Origin: Fictibacillus halophilus
GTDB taxonomy: Bacteria > Bacillota > Bacilli > Bacillales > Fictibacillaceae
Length of the DNA stretch: 64,000 nt
Direction of reading: 5' to 3'
Assembly: GCF_016401385.1 (NCBI RefSeq)
Contig: NZ_JAEACF010000001.1
Coordinates: 1,488,001 to 1,552,000, forward strand
The translations under genes were made by a program, and so were the position numbers. Positions 26,413 to 36,976 of the stretch are shown piece after piece. The number at the start of each line of letters is the position of its first letter. Position 1 is the first letter of the stretch. Below the pieces are notes generated by a model. That model had not been told where the DNA came from and did not search any database. It saw nothing but the letters and a program-made list of their open reading frames with translations.

Positions 26413-29400
26413 TTAAGAGTTAATGCGTACCAAGTCAATACAGGTTAGATCAAAGGTGATGAATCTTCTTCTCGTTTCACCTTGAACAACCGCATCATAT
26501 GAAAATGTTGCACAGTTCTTCCCAGCATCAATTTTTACTAGAGTGAATAATGTGGGAGAAGTTGAGCTGTCTAAACGAAGCGGTTGACCACCTAAAATAA
26601 TATAAAACTGATCAGCTCCACCAACAGGCGGAATTGGAGCAACTGCAACAAGGGAGATCGGAACAAGCAATTCTTCACCCTCACTCAATTCTATAGTTGT
26701 CGCAAACGGAAGATATCCTTGGGCTGCAGCACGGAGTTCATATGTGCCGGCTGGTATCCCCAGTAATGAGAATATGCCTGATTCATTAGATGTAAATTCA
26801 CTCACTAAGGTACCTTGTAAGGTAAATAGCCTAATGGTGACTCCAGCTAACGGTCTGCCTGTTCGGCTGTCTAATACTTGACCTGTAATATCTCCATCCG
26901 CACCAGCACTTAACGCAAAGTTAACCCCAGTTCGATTCTCCCCGCTTCTAAGTGTGAGTGACAATGAGTCTTCCAAATATCCTTCTGCATCAGCTGTTAC
27001 CGTGTATATGCCTGCACTAAGATTTCCAATCAAATAGGTTCCATCGTTACCCGTTGTTGCACTGCCTACAACAATACCATTTTCGTCTAAAACGTTTACC
27101 TCAGCATTTGGTAACGGACCGTTTCCTAATATAATGACTGTACCCGTTATGGAAGAAGTTTGACGTTGACCTGGTAGTGCAAAGTTTTGCTCTACCGTTG
27201 TGTTAACAGGCAACAAAGATATTCTGCTATCTGTACCATATCCTAATGCAGATGCTCGTAACGTATATGATCCATTACTCAATCCAGGAATTGTGTAGAA
27301 ACCGTCGATGTTTGTTAGGGCTACCGCTACTGGGCGCCCAATAACTGCTAAAGCATCTACTTCAGCATTTAATATGCTCGTTTCAACGGGACCGCTTAAT
27401 TGATCAAACGTTTCTACGATTGCACCTACAATCGGTAGTCCTGTATCTGCATCAGTAACAAAGCCGGTAAACAAACTTGGAACTGCAACTAAAATAAAGT
27501 TAACAACGCTTTGAACATTTGGAACAGCCGTAAAATCCAGTACACTGCTTCTATAATCAGCATTGATGGCAGCAAGGCTAAATTCACCTGGTAGAAGACC
27601 TTCTATTAAATAATTTCCATCATTATCTGTCTGCACCTCTGCAATCACAACACCGTTATTGTCCGCTAATCTAAGCAAAGTATTAACGAGAGGCTGTGAA
27701 CCTTCAGCATTTCGAACCGTTCCTCTAACACTTGAAGTAACAGCTGCCAATTGAAGATCTGCGAAAGTCGTGTCTCCAGGGATAACCGAAATTTCAGCAG
27801 AGTCGTTTCCAAACCCTTGTTTGGTAGCAATAATCGTGTAGTTTCCGTTTCTCACTTGGCTAAAACGATATCTACCTTGTTCGTCAGAAAGCGTTGAGGC
27901 AACGACTGGCCCTGACGGACTTATTAAACGAAGTTCAACACTAGCTCTAGTGATAAATAAACCTGATCCTTCATTTGAAACGAAACCTTCCACAATACCA
28001 GGTTCAAAATCTAATGGTAAATTTGTAATCGTCGTATTATTGGCTACAATAAAAACACTTAGTGAACGCTTTTCAAAACCACGTGCACTTACGATCATTG
28101 TATAAATCCCAGGCAGTAAGTCCAAGACTCTATAAGTCCCATCTGACTGAGTTAAAACTGTTGTAACCACCGCTCGAGTTGCATCTACAATTTGTACGAC
28201 TGCCCCAGCTAGAGGCGCGCCATTCGAATCAGAGATTGCTCCTAATAGATTCCCTGTTTCCAAGGTAAGAGCAAGAGTGACCTCTGTTGTAACACCATTC
28301 TCAATAATGCCGCCTATAGATAGATTGCCATAGCCTCCTTTAACAGTGGAAATAACTACCCCACCTTCTTCAAGGTTTTGCTGAGAAAATAAACCGTTTT
28401 GATCAGTTATACCAGAAGTAATTGGTATACCTGTTTCGTTAAAGATATTCGTTACAACTCCTGATATCGGATTGTTTGTTGCAGCATCAATGACCCTAAT
28501 CGATAGCCTACCTCCAACAGCAGTTAGTTGGAGATCAAGAGAAACCTCTTCTCCTCGATTTACTGTTACAGCAAACGTATCCGCATTAAAACCTTCAGTT
28601 GTTACAGTCACAAAATAATTTCCTTCAGGGACTTCTGGAATAACATATGTTCCGTTTGATTGAGCTAAAATGGTAGTTATTAAACTATTATTGAGATCAA
28701 AAAGGTTGATCTTGATACTTCTTTGAATGATGGGATTTCCATCTTCATCTGCAACTGTTCCAAATATACTGCCAAATAGGCTAGTTAATAGAAGATTAGT
28801 AGTTGTTATTAAGTTACTGTTCACAACTGCTCCTATTGACGATACAGCGTACCCTGAGAGATTTGCAGTGACTTGGTAAGAGTTTGGCTTCAGACTTCTA
28901 AATGTAAAGCTACCATTCTGTTCAGTAACGGTAGATGCGATAACAATATTGTTTAATAGAACGTTCATTACAACACCAGGTAAACCACTACCGCTCTCAT
29001 CAGTAACGATTCCTGTTATAGCACCAGGATCGGGAATCAAATTAATTGAAACGTTCACTGTTTCCCCTGGTGTAATGGAAATCCCTTCTGTTTCATTCTG
29101 GAAATCAAGTGCCACTACGGTTAAAGCATATGTTCCAACAGGTAGATTCCCAATAAAGAACGTCCCATCATCATTTGAGACAGCAGAACCGATAACCGTC
29201 CCGTTTACATCAATTACCTTTACACTTGCGCCAATTATTACGCCATTCGGACCATTAACTGTACCTGTTAGTACACCTGGGTTAGACAATAAGAAGCCAT
29301 CAACTGTTGTTGTTGCATTCGCTTGAATCGTTGCTCCAGATGAAAACGTATTATAGTTTGGTGTTGTCATGGATACGGTATATTGTCCTGGAGATAGCCC

Positions 29401-32400
29401 GCTGATCACATACACACCTGCATTATTTGTCACAGCTCTGCCCGCAGGCTGAACACTCGTTCCAAAAAACAACTGAACGATTGCTCCAGCGTTCAATATA
29501 CCTGTTTCTTGGTCAATTATTGTTCCAGTTAGAATCCCTGGAAGTGCAGTAAGCTCAATATCAACAGTTTGTGTTTGACCAGGATCCACTGAAAAGCCAA
29601 CTGTATTTGTTTCATAATCCGGATTTGAAGTTCCTAACGAATAGATGCCTGAAGTAAAGTTCTCGATTAAATACATTCCTTGATCATCAGTTTGAACTTC
29701 TGCTAGTTCTGCACCTGTTTCATCAATTAGTCTAATAACCGTATTGATAAGTGGAATCACAACGTTTTGAGCCGAAATATTAGTTGTTAAACTCTCATTT
29801 TGAATGATCCTTGCTGAAATCCTGCCTCGAACATTCGAGAGACTTGGTGTAAGAGCAAAGTTCCGGAATGTTGTTGCGCCATTTTCAATAAGAACTGAAC
29901 CTGTTGCCGTTCCAAAATTCTCTTTTGTAACGGTTAAAGTGAAAGCTCCTTCTGTTATTAATCCAGAGCTATAATTACCATTACTATCTGTTAAAACCGT
30001 ATTGATTACAGGACCGAATGGTGAAATGGCCCTAATCTCAATAGAAGCTCCAATTAATGGAACACCTGTTGCTGAATTTGTAACGTTACCTGAAATGACT
30101 CCACCTTCTGGAATGAGGATAATGTCTACGACAGTTTCTTGGTCAGGTAAAACAACACCACTGCCAATTCCTGTTCCCGTTCCATTTCCTTTGGCAGTCA
30201 CCGTATACTGGCCTTCAACCAGGTTATCAACCTCATAAGAACCATTTCCATTCGTTATAACCGTTGAGATTGGTGTGTTTTTTCGGTCTAATATCTGAAC
30301 TGTGGTATTGCTAAGAGGTGTACCATTTGGATTTTTAATTGTTCCAATGATTGTGCCAGGATCCGGCTGCAGGTTAAGGGTTACATTTGATAGAGACAAA
30401 GAATTGATTATGACTCCAACGGACGCTGCACCATATCCATTTGCTATCGCACGAATGTTTAGTGGGCCAGTTTGAAGGTTACCTACTCTAAATAATCCGT
30501 TCTGGTCTGTTGTAATAGTGGCAACAAGAATGCCACTTACATCAGACACCTCAATAAAACTTCCTGATATCGGTAAACCTGTTACAACGTCTTGAACAAT
30601 TCCCTCCAAAACACCACGATCTTCTGTAAGCGGGACTAATAAATTTGTTGATTCCCCGTTCACTACGATGGCACCAACTGTTGCTGTTTGATATCCGTCT
30701 GCTATTACGTTCACTTGATACGTTCCTGCTGATAAGTTCTGGAATGCAAAGCTTCCATCTGAGAGAGCAATTAGCGTTTGCAGCAATACTCCACCATCAT
30801 TAAGAAGTCGTATAGATATTGTTCTATTTGAAATTGAATTGCCAGATTCATCTGTAACAGTTCCAGTTATTGATCCCCCTACCTCCGACAATGCAAAAGA
30901 AACACTAGAAGTTTGATTCGGAAGTACAATAACACCGATTTGATCCTGTACATAATAAGGAGAACTTGCAATAATGGTAAACGTTCCAGGTGAAAGCAGA
31001 ATGGATGTAAAGGTACCTGTGGTGTCTGTATTTGTTGATATAATCGGAATTCCTTCTGGCGTAAGAATAGAGATGAGGATACCTGGTAATCCTTCTCCCG
31101 TTTCTGCACTTACAACTGTTCCAAAGATCAATCCTCCTAACGGGGTTAAGAACACATCTAGATCAGTTAGCTGCTCTCCCGGTTGCAACGAAACACCGGC
31201 AGTCGAAGATGAATAATTTTCTACTCCAGCAACTACTGTATAAGACCCTTCTGGCAAGTTCCCGATGACAAAGTTCCCATCAAAATCTGTGATTCCGTTT
31301 CCAATTTCACTATCATTTTCATCAACCACTCTCACACTAGCATTCGATAACGGTATTCCATTACCATCAGTTACTGTTCCTGATATCGATGCTGGATCAG
31401 GCACTAAAGCGACCTGTACAGTAGTTGTATCATTAGAAGTTACGATTACACCTGTAGAGCGAATACTATAGTTTAGTTGAAAGGCGTTTAACGTATATGA
31501 TCTTGGTGCCACACCTTCTATTAAGAAGTCTCCTGCTGCACCTGTCGTTCTTCTTGCAATTGGTGTAACACCACCTGGTGCATACACTTCTACTTGAGCA
31601 CCTACTAGCGGAGCAAGAGTTTGTTCATCGAGTATCACACCTGAAATTTGACCAGGTTCTGGCACTAAGCTAATATTGGCTGTTACCGTCTCTCCTGGTC
31701 CGGCATCAATCGACACTTGCCGTCTCTGATAATCAGGAGTAATAGCAGTAACGAGATATTGTCCTTCCGTAAAACCTAGTATTCTATAAAATCCTTCAGA
31801 GTCCGTGTTAACAACTCGAACAGTAAACCCGTACACATCTAAAAGTCGTACTGTAACATTAACTAACGGCTCGCCAGACTCTGAAATGATAGTCCCTTCC
31901 ACTGTAGCTGGGAACGGTTCAAGGGCAAAATCTACAACTCTTGTATTATTGGGGGGTACAAAAACTGAAGCACTTGATGAACCATACCCATCGTCTGTAA
32001 AAGCAACAATAGTATAAGGACCAGAATACACACCTTGTGTTACATAGTTACCTTGCTGATCCGTTACAGTGTTTGCAATAACGGGACCTGTTGGAGATAA
32101 ATAACGGACTTGAACCATAACTTGAGAAATCGGAAGCCCTGTAACAGCGTCTGTAATGGTTCCTGAAACAGTCCCAGGTTCAGGAGTTAAGATGAAGCTT
32201 AAGGAAGTTGTTTCATCAGGTAATACAGTAAACGTTGCACTCTGACTCGAATAACCGTCAGCACTAATGATCGCTCGATACGTGTCAGGTGACAGATTGG
32301 CAAATGTAAATTGACCGAAACTATCCGATACCCCTTTTCTATCAAGCGGCTTACCTGAAGAAGTTACTAATATAATGGCATTCGATAACGGATCTCCCGT

Positions 32401-35400
32401 TAACTGGTTTGTGATATACCCTGTAACTGCACCAGGGTTTTGTGTTAAAGAAACTGAAATGTTAAATCCAGTAACAGGCACAGTAACCGTAATAATCTCA
32501 TTTCCGTAGTTCACTGCGTTAACATTTAACAGATAGATACCCGGTGCAATTGAGTCGAATGTGAAAGTACCATCAGTACCTGGATATTGTTTTGCGACAA
32601 ACATGCCCGTATTATTTGTTAAAGTAACAGAAACGGCAGTACCACGGATTGGATTTCCAGTTGCAGCATCTGTTACGGATCCTGTAAGTGTGGTGAGAAC
32701 TTGCGATAACGGGATTGTAATAATGCTTACCGCACTGCTGTTGACGATAACAGCTATCATATTTGGAGAATATCCGTCTAATTCAGCACTTACAAAATAT
32801 GTGCCAATTGACAGTTCCGGAATTTGAAACGCACCGTCAGTGTGCGCAATTAAAGCTTGCAGAAATTCTCCATTAGCACCGAATAATTTTAATTGAATAT
32901 TGTCTCCGGAAAGGGGAATTCCATCTCCATCTGTGACTTGCCCTGAAATACTCCCGACAGTACTTGTTAATTGAATATCAGCTCCCGCAGTCTCATCACT
33001 TTGTACGATAACTCCTGTAATTTCTGTCGAATAGTTTTGAGCAGAAGAAGTAACTGCATAGGAACCTGGAACAAAATTCCTAAGCAAAAAGTTTCCAAAT
33101 TGATCAGTTGTCGAGAAGCGAACCAAGATTCCGAGACTATCACGTACAAGTATGGCCGCACCTGGAATCGGTGAACCTGTCGTAAAATCTGAAACTGTTC
33201 CTGAGATAGAACCGCGAATTGTCACTAACTCGAAATTTAGCTCTGTGACTTCCTGGCCGGGACCGACCGCAACATTCCCTGTAGCATTTGCATAGCCTCC
33301 TGCCCTTATAACAACTGCATAAGAACCTGCCGGAATATTGCTTATCGTGTAATTTCCATCAGCATCTGTTGTTCCACTTCCAATAGGCGTTTCATTTAAA
33401 TCGAAAAGGGAAACGGTTGCGTTAGATACTGGCGCACCAAGATCAGAAATTAGATTACCTGAGACACTTCCTGGATTAGGAAGTATTGATAGTGAAATAT
33501 TCGTTGTTTGACCAGAAACAACAAAGGCTCCCGTAATACCTACAGAATAATTAACCGCTACAGCTTTCACAATATAGTTACCGGGAGCTAAACTCTGAAA
33601 CAAAAAATCACCTTCAGGAGTAGCGGCAACGGTGTTTATGAACTGGTTATCCATTGTATACAACTGAAGCACAAGTCCAACAGCCGCAGGTGCTACTGTA
33701 CCTGTAATTGTCCCAGGATTAGGTTGGAGTTCAAAGTTAACAAACTTCGTTAATCCAGCGGGAACAACTACACCTAATATTTTGGTTTCATATCCTTCTG
33801 CAACTGCAGTAAGAGTATAAACTCCTCCAGGCAAACCAAGCGAAAGGAACGTCCCATCCGTACTCGTTACAGCCGAATCGACAAATGCTCCTAGCGTGTT
33901 GCTAATATTAATGGTAGCACCCACAACCGGTTGACCTGATAAAGAATCTATTAATTTCCCAGTTACAAACCCAGGAGACGGAGCAAGACTTATCGTGACA
34001 GAAGAAACGCTGCCGGGCGTTAACGTTACTGACGCTGAAGCAGTTTGGAAACCTTCTGACGCAACTACGACTGTATATGTGCTTGGCATTAAATCTTCAA
34101 CTATAAACACACCATCATTGTCTGAAAAAGTTGTATTTATAATGAGACCATTCGAATCAAGTAGTTGCACGACTACTGATACACCTGCAAGAGGCTCTCC
34201 CGTATCACTGTTAATGATTGTTCCCGAGATAGCAGACGGATCTGGCATTAATGTAAAATTAACAACGGAAGCCACACCAGCTGTAATAACCGCTCCACTT
34301 AAACTTGTTTGATAATCAACAATATTTGCTGTAACTATATAACTTCCAGGAAGCAGTTCACCAATCACATAATTTCCATTTGTATCAGTTACAGCTCTAG
34401 AGATAAGCACATCAGAATCTGCATTCTTCACAAGAATGACTGCACCTGGAAAAACATTTCCTTCGTTATCCTGTACACTTCCTGAAAGCAAACCAAAAAG
34501 AGACTGAAGTTCTGTACTTATCGTCGTTGTTTCGTTATCCTCTATAACTGCACCAAGTGAAACCGGTGAAAATCCATCTGCCCCAACAATAACGGTATAT
34601 CGATCAGGCGCTAACCCGCTTATCGTATAGTTTCCATTGCTGTCAGTAATGGTCTTTGCTACCACGATGTTATTTAGTACGACATCCACAGAAGCACCAC
34701 TAATTAAACTTCCTCCTGAAGAAACCTCTCCTGAAAGAACACCTGCAAGTCTTCTAAGTGTGACATCTACCGTTGTAGCTTGATCTGACTGAACATACGT
34801 ACCGATCGTTTTTGTGCCGTGGCCATCAGAGGAAAAGGTGATTACATACGTACCTGGAGCAAGAGAATCGACTGAGTATTGTCCATTTACATCGGTGGTT
34901 GCAGAGGCATCCGTAATTCCAGAGCTGTTTACTACTTTTAGACTTGCTCCTGGAAGTGGAACACCGCTATCCTCATCAAATACTGTTCCGGCGATTGAGC
35001 CTGGGTTTGCTAATAGATTTACATCTACTACAACAGTTTGACCGGCACTCACTGAGAAACCGACAACAAAAGTTTGAAAAGCAGGCGCACTAACACGAAG
35101 CCTGTAAGAACCTGGCGCAAGACGATTTATTACATACTGTCCTACCCCATCCGTCGTCGCGGTCACAACGGCTATTCCCGTACCGCTTAAAGCTTCAACT
35201 TTGGCCCCGACTATAGGTCCTCCACTTCCTGTTATCGATCCTGTTACCGTGCCAGGATTCGGCTGCAGTATAAAGTTTGCTGTCGTAGTCTGATTAGATA
35301 ACACATTTTGCCCAATTGTTGCAGATTGAAAATTATTAGCAGAGACCGTGAGCGTATAATGCCCAGGGATCACTGAACCAAACGTATATCCTCCTGTCGG

Positions 35401-36822
35401 AGAAGATGTCACACTGGCAATAACTGTACCAAGATTATCGGATAACAAAACGGTTGCTCCACTAACAGCAGAACCTGTGTTTGAGGTAACCGTCCCTTGA
35501 ATAATCCCTGGAATAGCAACAAGGACAGGATTAATAATGGTTATCGTGCCAGGTTGAATGACAGCAGATTGTGCCACAGTTGTGTAGTTTACTTTTGAAA
35601 GTTCAATCGTATAAGTACCTGGTGCTATATTCGTAAAACTATACTTCCCGAATGCATCCGTTTGCGTAACGGCAACCTGTGTTTGACCCAATAAAAGTCT
35701 GACAGTTGCATCGTTTACTGGCTGCGCGTTCGAACTATCCAATACCGTACCCGCAGCTCCTCCTGTTGCTTGAACATCCAGGGAAATAGAGGCAGAAGTT
35801 GGGGTGAGATCTGCCCCAGTAAAGCTATCAATTCCCGTTGCACGAACAGTATTTAATGCTTTATTTCCTGCTGTATAAAATATCCCATTTTCTCCAAAAT
35901 GAAGGGTTGCACTTGCACCAGGGGCTATATTGCCAACGGACCAAGTGAGTGTTTTCGTTGAGGCGTTGTAAGCAGTTGTCCCTTGCGAAACACTTATGAT
36001 CGAAAAGAGTGACACCACATCTAATGAAACAATATCAGTTACATTGATGATGGTCGCTGCACTTTTCCCTATATTTGTTAATGTAATCCTACCCGTCCAC
36101 TCTCCGATCTGGCCAGAAACAGGCGAAGTCGGACCTGAAAGCAGTGTCTTTGTGACCTGCAAGTTTGCCCGTACATTTCCTGAATTTATCGTAACAGGAT
36201 TGGAGAATGCATTTTGAAATTGAAAGTTCTCTGATTCACGAAGCGAGTCTTTGTTGTAGTTGTTGTTGTTTGCAGAGGTAAAAGCAACCATTTGCACAGA
36301 GCTTTGAGCAGTAATACCCAGCAATGAGAAGAATGTAGACGCTGGTACAAGAAAATCAATAAAGTAGTTTTGTGTATTATCAAGTGTAGAATCCGCTTGC
36401 ACCACACGGGCTACGTCAAAATTAATAATGGATCTGGAATAATTCGGATTTCCTCTCCCATCTGTTCCTTCAGCAGGATCATTCCATGAATTTACTTGTT
36501 TAATCGTGTTCTGCACCAAGTTCACTCGGTTATTTAAACCATTTACAGCAAGGAGCCAGTCATACGTCCCCGCTACTCCAGTCGTGTTCAGCAAAACACC
36601 CCAAGCAAAGTTTGCAAATGCTGTTTTGGCACTATTTCTCGGATCTGATCGTACACGCATTCTGAAATAAACGTTGATTTCATCATAAGCAAAATAAAAG
36701 GAAGGAAAACTGTTATTGCCTACGATATCTGTTCCTGCAGGATTAATATCTCGTATGACATCAGCATAAGGAGCACCGCCTACCGTTATCGCTGAAAACT
36801 GATTATTACTGGGAAAAGACAT
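26413..36822 (-). CDS. Giant repeat protein with 35 carboxypeptidase-regulatory-like domains
   Basis: About 3,469 residues from the ATG five bases after GGAGGTG; a longer frame upstream has no ribosome site. Order: N-terminal domain (1-215, FPSFYFAYDEINVYFRMRV), a DUF11-like domain (about 217-352, RITLTNIGKSAATIINVTD), 35 tandem units of about 86 residues (about 355-3395), and a C-terminal module of 74 residues with Cys in KNCATF and DLTCID. Each unit has the pattern G-x-V, GA-x-V, TD-x-x-G-x-Y, L-x-PG-x-Y, as in CarboxypepD_reg/Cna-B-like beta sandwiches. No signal peptide, membrane helix or LPXTG motif, so ordinary secretion and sortase anchoring are unlikely. The C-terminus recalls the end of CotY/CotZ spore-crust proteins (inference). 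Probable role: long fibre on the spore surface. Unit 24 has a 14-residue and unit 33 a 19-residue insertion. Confidence 0.9.
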   Translation of the reverse strand: MSFPSNNQFSAITVGGAPYADVIRDINPAGTDIVGNNSFPSFYFAYDEINVYFRMRVRSDPRNSAKTAFANFAWGVLLNTTGVAGTYDWLLAVNGLNNRVNLVQNTIKQVNSWNDPAEGTDGRGNPNYSRSIINFDVARVVQADSTLDNTQNYFIDFLVPASTFFSLLGITAQSSVQMVAFTSANNNNYNKDSLRESENFQFQNAFSNPVTINSGNVRANLQVTKTLLSGPTSPVSGQIGEWTGRITLTNIGKSAATIINVTDIVSLDVVSLFSIISVSQGTTAYNASTKTLTWSVGNIAPGASATLHFGENGIFYTAGNKALNTVRATGIDSFTGADLTPTSASISLDVQATGGAAGTVLDSSNAQPVNDATVRLLLGQTQVAVTQTDAFGKYSFTNIAPGTYTIELSKVNYTTVAQSAVIQPGTITIINPVLVAIPGIIQGTVTSNTGSAVSGATVLLSDNLGTVIASVTSSPTGGYTFGSVIPGHYTLTVSANNFQSATIGQNVLSNQTTTANFILQPNPGTVTGSITGSGGPIVGAKVEALSGTGIAVVTATTDGVGQYVINRLAPGSYRLRVSAPAFQTFVVGFSVSAGQTVVVDVNLLANPGSIAGTVFDEDSGVPLPGASLKVVNSSGITDASATTDVNGQYSVDSLAPGTYVITFSSDGHGTKTIGTYVQSDQATTVDVTLRRLAGVLSGEVSSGGSLISGASVDVVLNNIVVAKTITDSNGNYTISGLAPDRYTVIVGADGFSPVSLGAVIEDNETTTISTELQSLFGLLSGSVQDNEGNVFPGAVILVKNADSDVLISRAVTDTNGNYVIGELLPGSYIVTANIVDYQTSLSGAVITAGVASVVNFTLMPDPSAISGTIINSDTGEPLAGVSVVVQLLDSNGLIINTTFSDNDGVFIVEDLMPSTYTVVVASEGFQTASASVTLTPGSVSSVTISLAPSPGFVTGKLIDSLSGQPVVGATINISNTLGAFVDSAVTSTDGTFLSLGLPGGVYTLTAVAEGYETKILGVVVPAGLTKFVNFELQPNPGTITGTVAPAAVGLVLQLYTMDNQFINTVAATPEGDFLFQSLAPGNYIVKAVAVNYSVGITGAFVVSGQTTNISLSILPNPGSVSGNLISDLGAPVSNATVSLFDLNETPIGSGTTDADGNYTISNIPAGSYAVVIRAGGYANATGNVAVGPGQEVTELNFELVTIRGSISGTVSDFTTGSPIPGAAILVRDSLGILVRFSTTDQFGNFLLRNFVPGSYAVTSSAQNYSTEITGVIVQSDETAGADIQLTSTVGSISGQVTDGDGIPLSGDNIQLKLFGANGEFLQALIAHTDGAFQIPELSIGTYFVSAELDGYSPNMIAVIVNSSAVSIITIPLSQVLTTLTGSVTDAATGNPIRGTAVSVTLTNNTGMFVAKQYPGTDGTFTFDSIAPGIYLLNVNAVNYGNEIITVTVPVTGFNISVSLTQNPGAVTGYITNQLTGDPLSNAIILVTSSGKPLDRKGVSDSFGQFTFANLSPDTYRAIISADGYSSQSATFTVLPDETTSLSFILTPEPGTVSGTITDAVTGLPISQVMVQVRYLSPTGPVIANTVTDQQGNYVTQGVYSGPYTIVAFTDDGYGSSSASVFVPPNNTRVVDFALEPFPATVEGTIISESGEPLVNVTVRLLDVYGFTVRVVNTDSEGFYRILGFTEGQYLVTAITPDYQRRQVSIDAGPGETVTANISLVPEPGQISGVILDEQTLAPLVGAQVEVYAPGGVTPIARRTTGAAGDFLIEGVAPRSYTLNAFQLNYSIRSTGVIVTSNDTTTVQVALVPDPASISGTVTDGNGIPLSNASVRVVDENDSEIGNGITDFDGNFVIGNLPEGSYTVVAGVENYSSSTAGVSLQPGEQLTDLDVFLTPLGGLIFGTVVSAETGEGLPGILISILTPEGIPIISTNTDTTGTFTSILLSPGTFTIIASSPYYVQDQIGVIVLPNQTSSVSFALSEVGGSITGTVTDESGNSISNRTISIRLLNDGGVLLQTLIALSDGSFAFQNLSAGTYQVNVIADGYQTATVGAIVVNGESTNLLVPLTEDRGVLEGIVQDVVTGLPISGSFIEVSDVSGILVATITTDQNGLFRVGNLQTGPLNIRAIANGYGAASVGVIINSLSLSNVTLNLQPDPGTIIGTIKNPNGTPLSNTTVQILDRKNTPISTVITNGNGSYEVDNLVEGQYTVTAKGNGTGTGIGSGVVLPDQETVVDIILIPEGGVISGNVTNSATGVPLIGASIEIRAISPFGPVINTVLTDSNGNYSSGLITEGAFTLTVTKENFGTATGSVLIENGATTFRNFALTPSLSNVRGRISARIIQNESLTTNISAQNVVIPLINTVIRLIDETGAELAEVQTDDQGMYLIENFTSGIYSLGTSNPDYETNTVGFSVDPGQTQTVDIELTALPGILTGTIIDQETGILNAGAIVQLFFGTSVQPAGRAVTNNAGVYVISGLSPGQYTVSMTTPNYNTFSSGATIQANATTTVDGFLLSNPGVLTGTVNGPNGVIIGASVKVIDVNGTVIGSAVSNDDGTFFIGNLPVGTYALTVVALDFQNETEGISITPGETVNVSINLIPDPGAITGIVTDESGSGLPGVVMNVLLNNIVIASTVTEQNGSFTFRSLKPNSYQVTANLSGYAVSSIGAVVNSNLITTTNLLLTSLFGSIFGTVADEDGNPIIQRSIKINLFDLNNSLITTILAQSNGTYVIPEVPEGNYFVTVTTEGFNADTFAVTVNRGEEVSLDLQLTAVGGRLSIRVIDAATNNPISGVVTNIFNETGIPITSGITDQNGLFSQQNLEEGGVVISTVKGGYGNLSIGGIIENGVTTEVTLALTLETGNLLGAISDSNGAPLAGAVVQIVDATRAVVTTVLTQSDGTYRVLDLLPGIYTMIVSARGFEKRSLSVFIVANNTTITNLPLDFEPGIVEGFVSNEGSGLFITRASVELRLISPSGPVVASTLSDEQGRYRFSQVRNGNYTIIATKQGFGNDSAEISVIPGDTTFADLQLAAVTSSVRGTVRNAEGSQPLVNTLLRLADNNGVVIAEVQTDNDGNYLIEGLLPGEFSLAAINADYRSSVLDFTAVPNVQSVVNFILVAVPSLFTGFVTDADTGLPIVGAIVETFDQLSGPVETSILNAEVDALAVIGRPVAVALTNIDGFYTIPGLSNGSYTLRASALGYGTDSRISLLPVNTTVEQNFALPGQRQTSSITGTVIILGNGPLPNAEVNVLDENGIVVGSATTGNDGTYLIGNLSAGIYTVTADAEGYLEDSLSLTLRSGENRTGVNFALSAGADGDITGQVLDSRTGRPLAGVTIRLFTLQGTLVSEFTSNESGIFSLLGIPAGTYELRAAAQGYLPFATTIELSEGEELLVPISLVAVAPIPPVGGADQFYIILGGQPLRLDSSTSPTLFTLVKIDAGKNCATFSYDAVVQGETRRRFITFDLTCIDLVRINS
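27157..33472 (-). repeat. Higher-order repeat: eight-domain block, three copies
   Basis: Units 10-17 (31390-33472), 18-25 (29275-31389) and 26-33 (27157-29274) correspond one to one. Units 15/23/31 share SPxGPV followed by TDxxGxY. Units 16/24/32 share the RLxD core, with AEVQTD in 24 and 32. Units 12/20/28 share LxxxLAxSDG-like cores. Units 10/18/26/34 share GNLPxGxY-like ends. Units 34-35 (to about 26636) begin a fourth copy. Block length is about 2.08-2.12 kb. Confidence 0.75.
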
Positions 36823-36912
36823 CCCAACACCTCCGGCAAAAAAATAACATCGATTTAATATACGCGGAGAAACCTCGTACTGATTACCGTTTTTTGAATA
36901 ACGTTTCATTAC

Positions 36913-36947
36913 ACGAAAAAAGAAGCTCTTCAAATAAACAGCTTCTC
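36913..36947 (-). terminator. Terminator of the GNAT gene upstream of the giant gene
   Basis: AGAAGCT / AGCTTCT stem followed by six T on the minus strand. It means the giant gene needs its own promoter in the roughly 90 bases that follow; I see no convincing one. Confidence 0.75.
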
Positions 36948-36976
36948 ATTTTTGTATAAATTGGGCACATGTCCGA

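Noticed and set aside
28949..34312. Many open frames of 60-125 codons on the plus strand opposite the giant gene
   Set aside because: They are low-complexity mirror frames of the repeats (Thr/Val/Pro-rich), have no ribosome sites and recur with the repeat units.
36823..36912. Sigma-K promoter for the giant gene
   Set aside because: CGTATATTA fits the -10 pattern with one mismatch, but no AC -35 element lies at the right distance.
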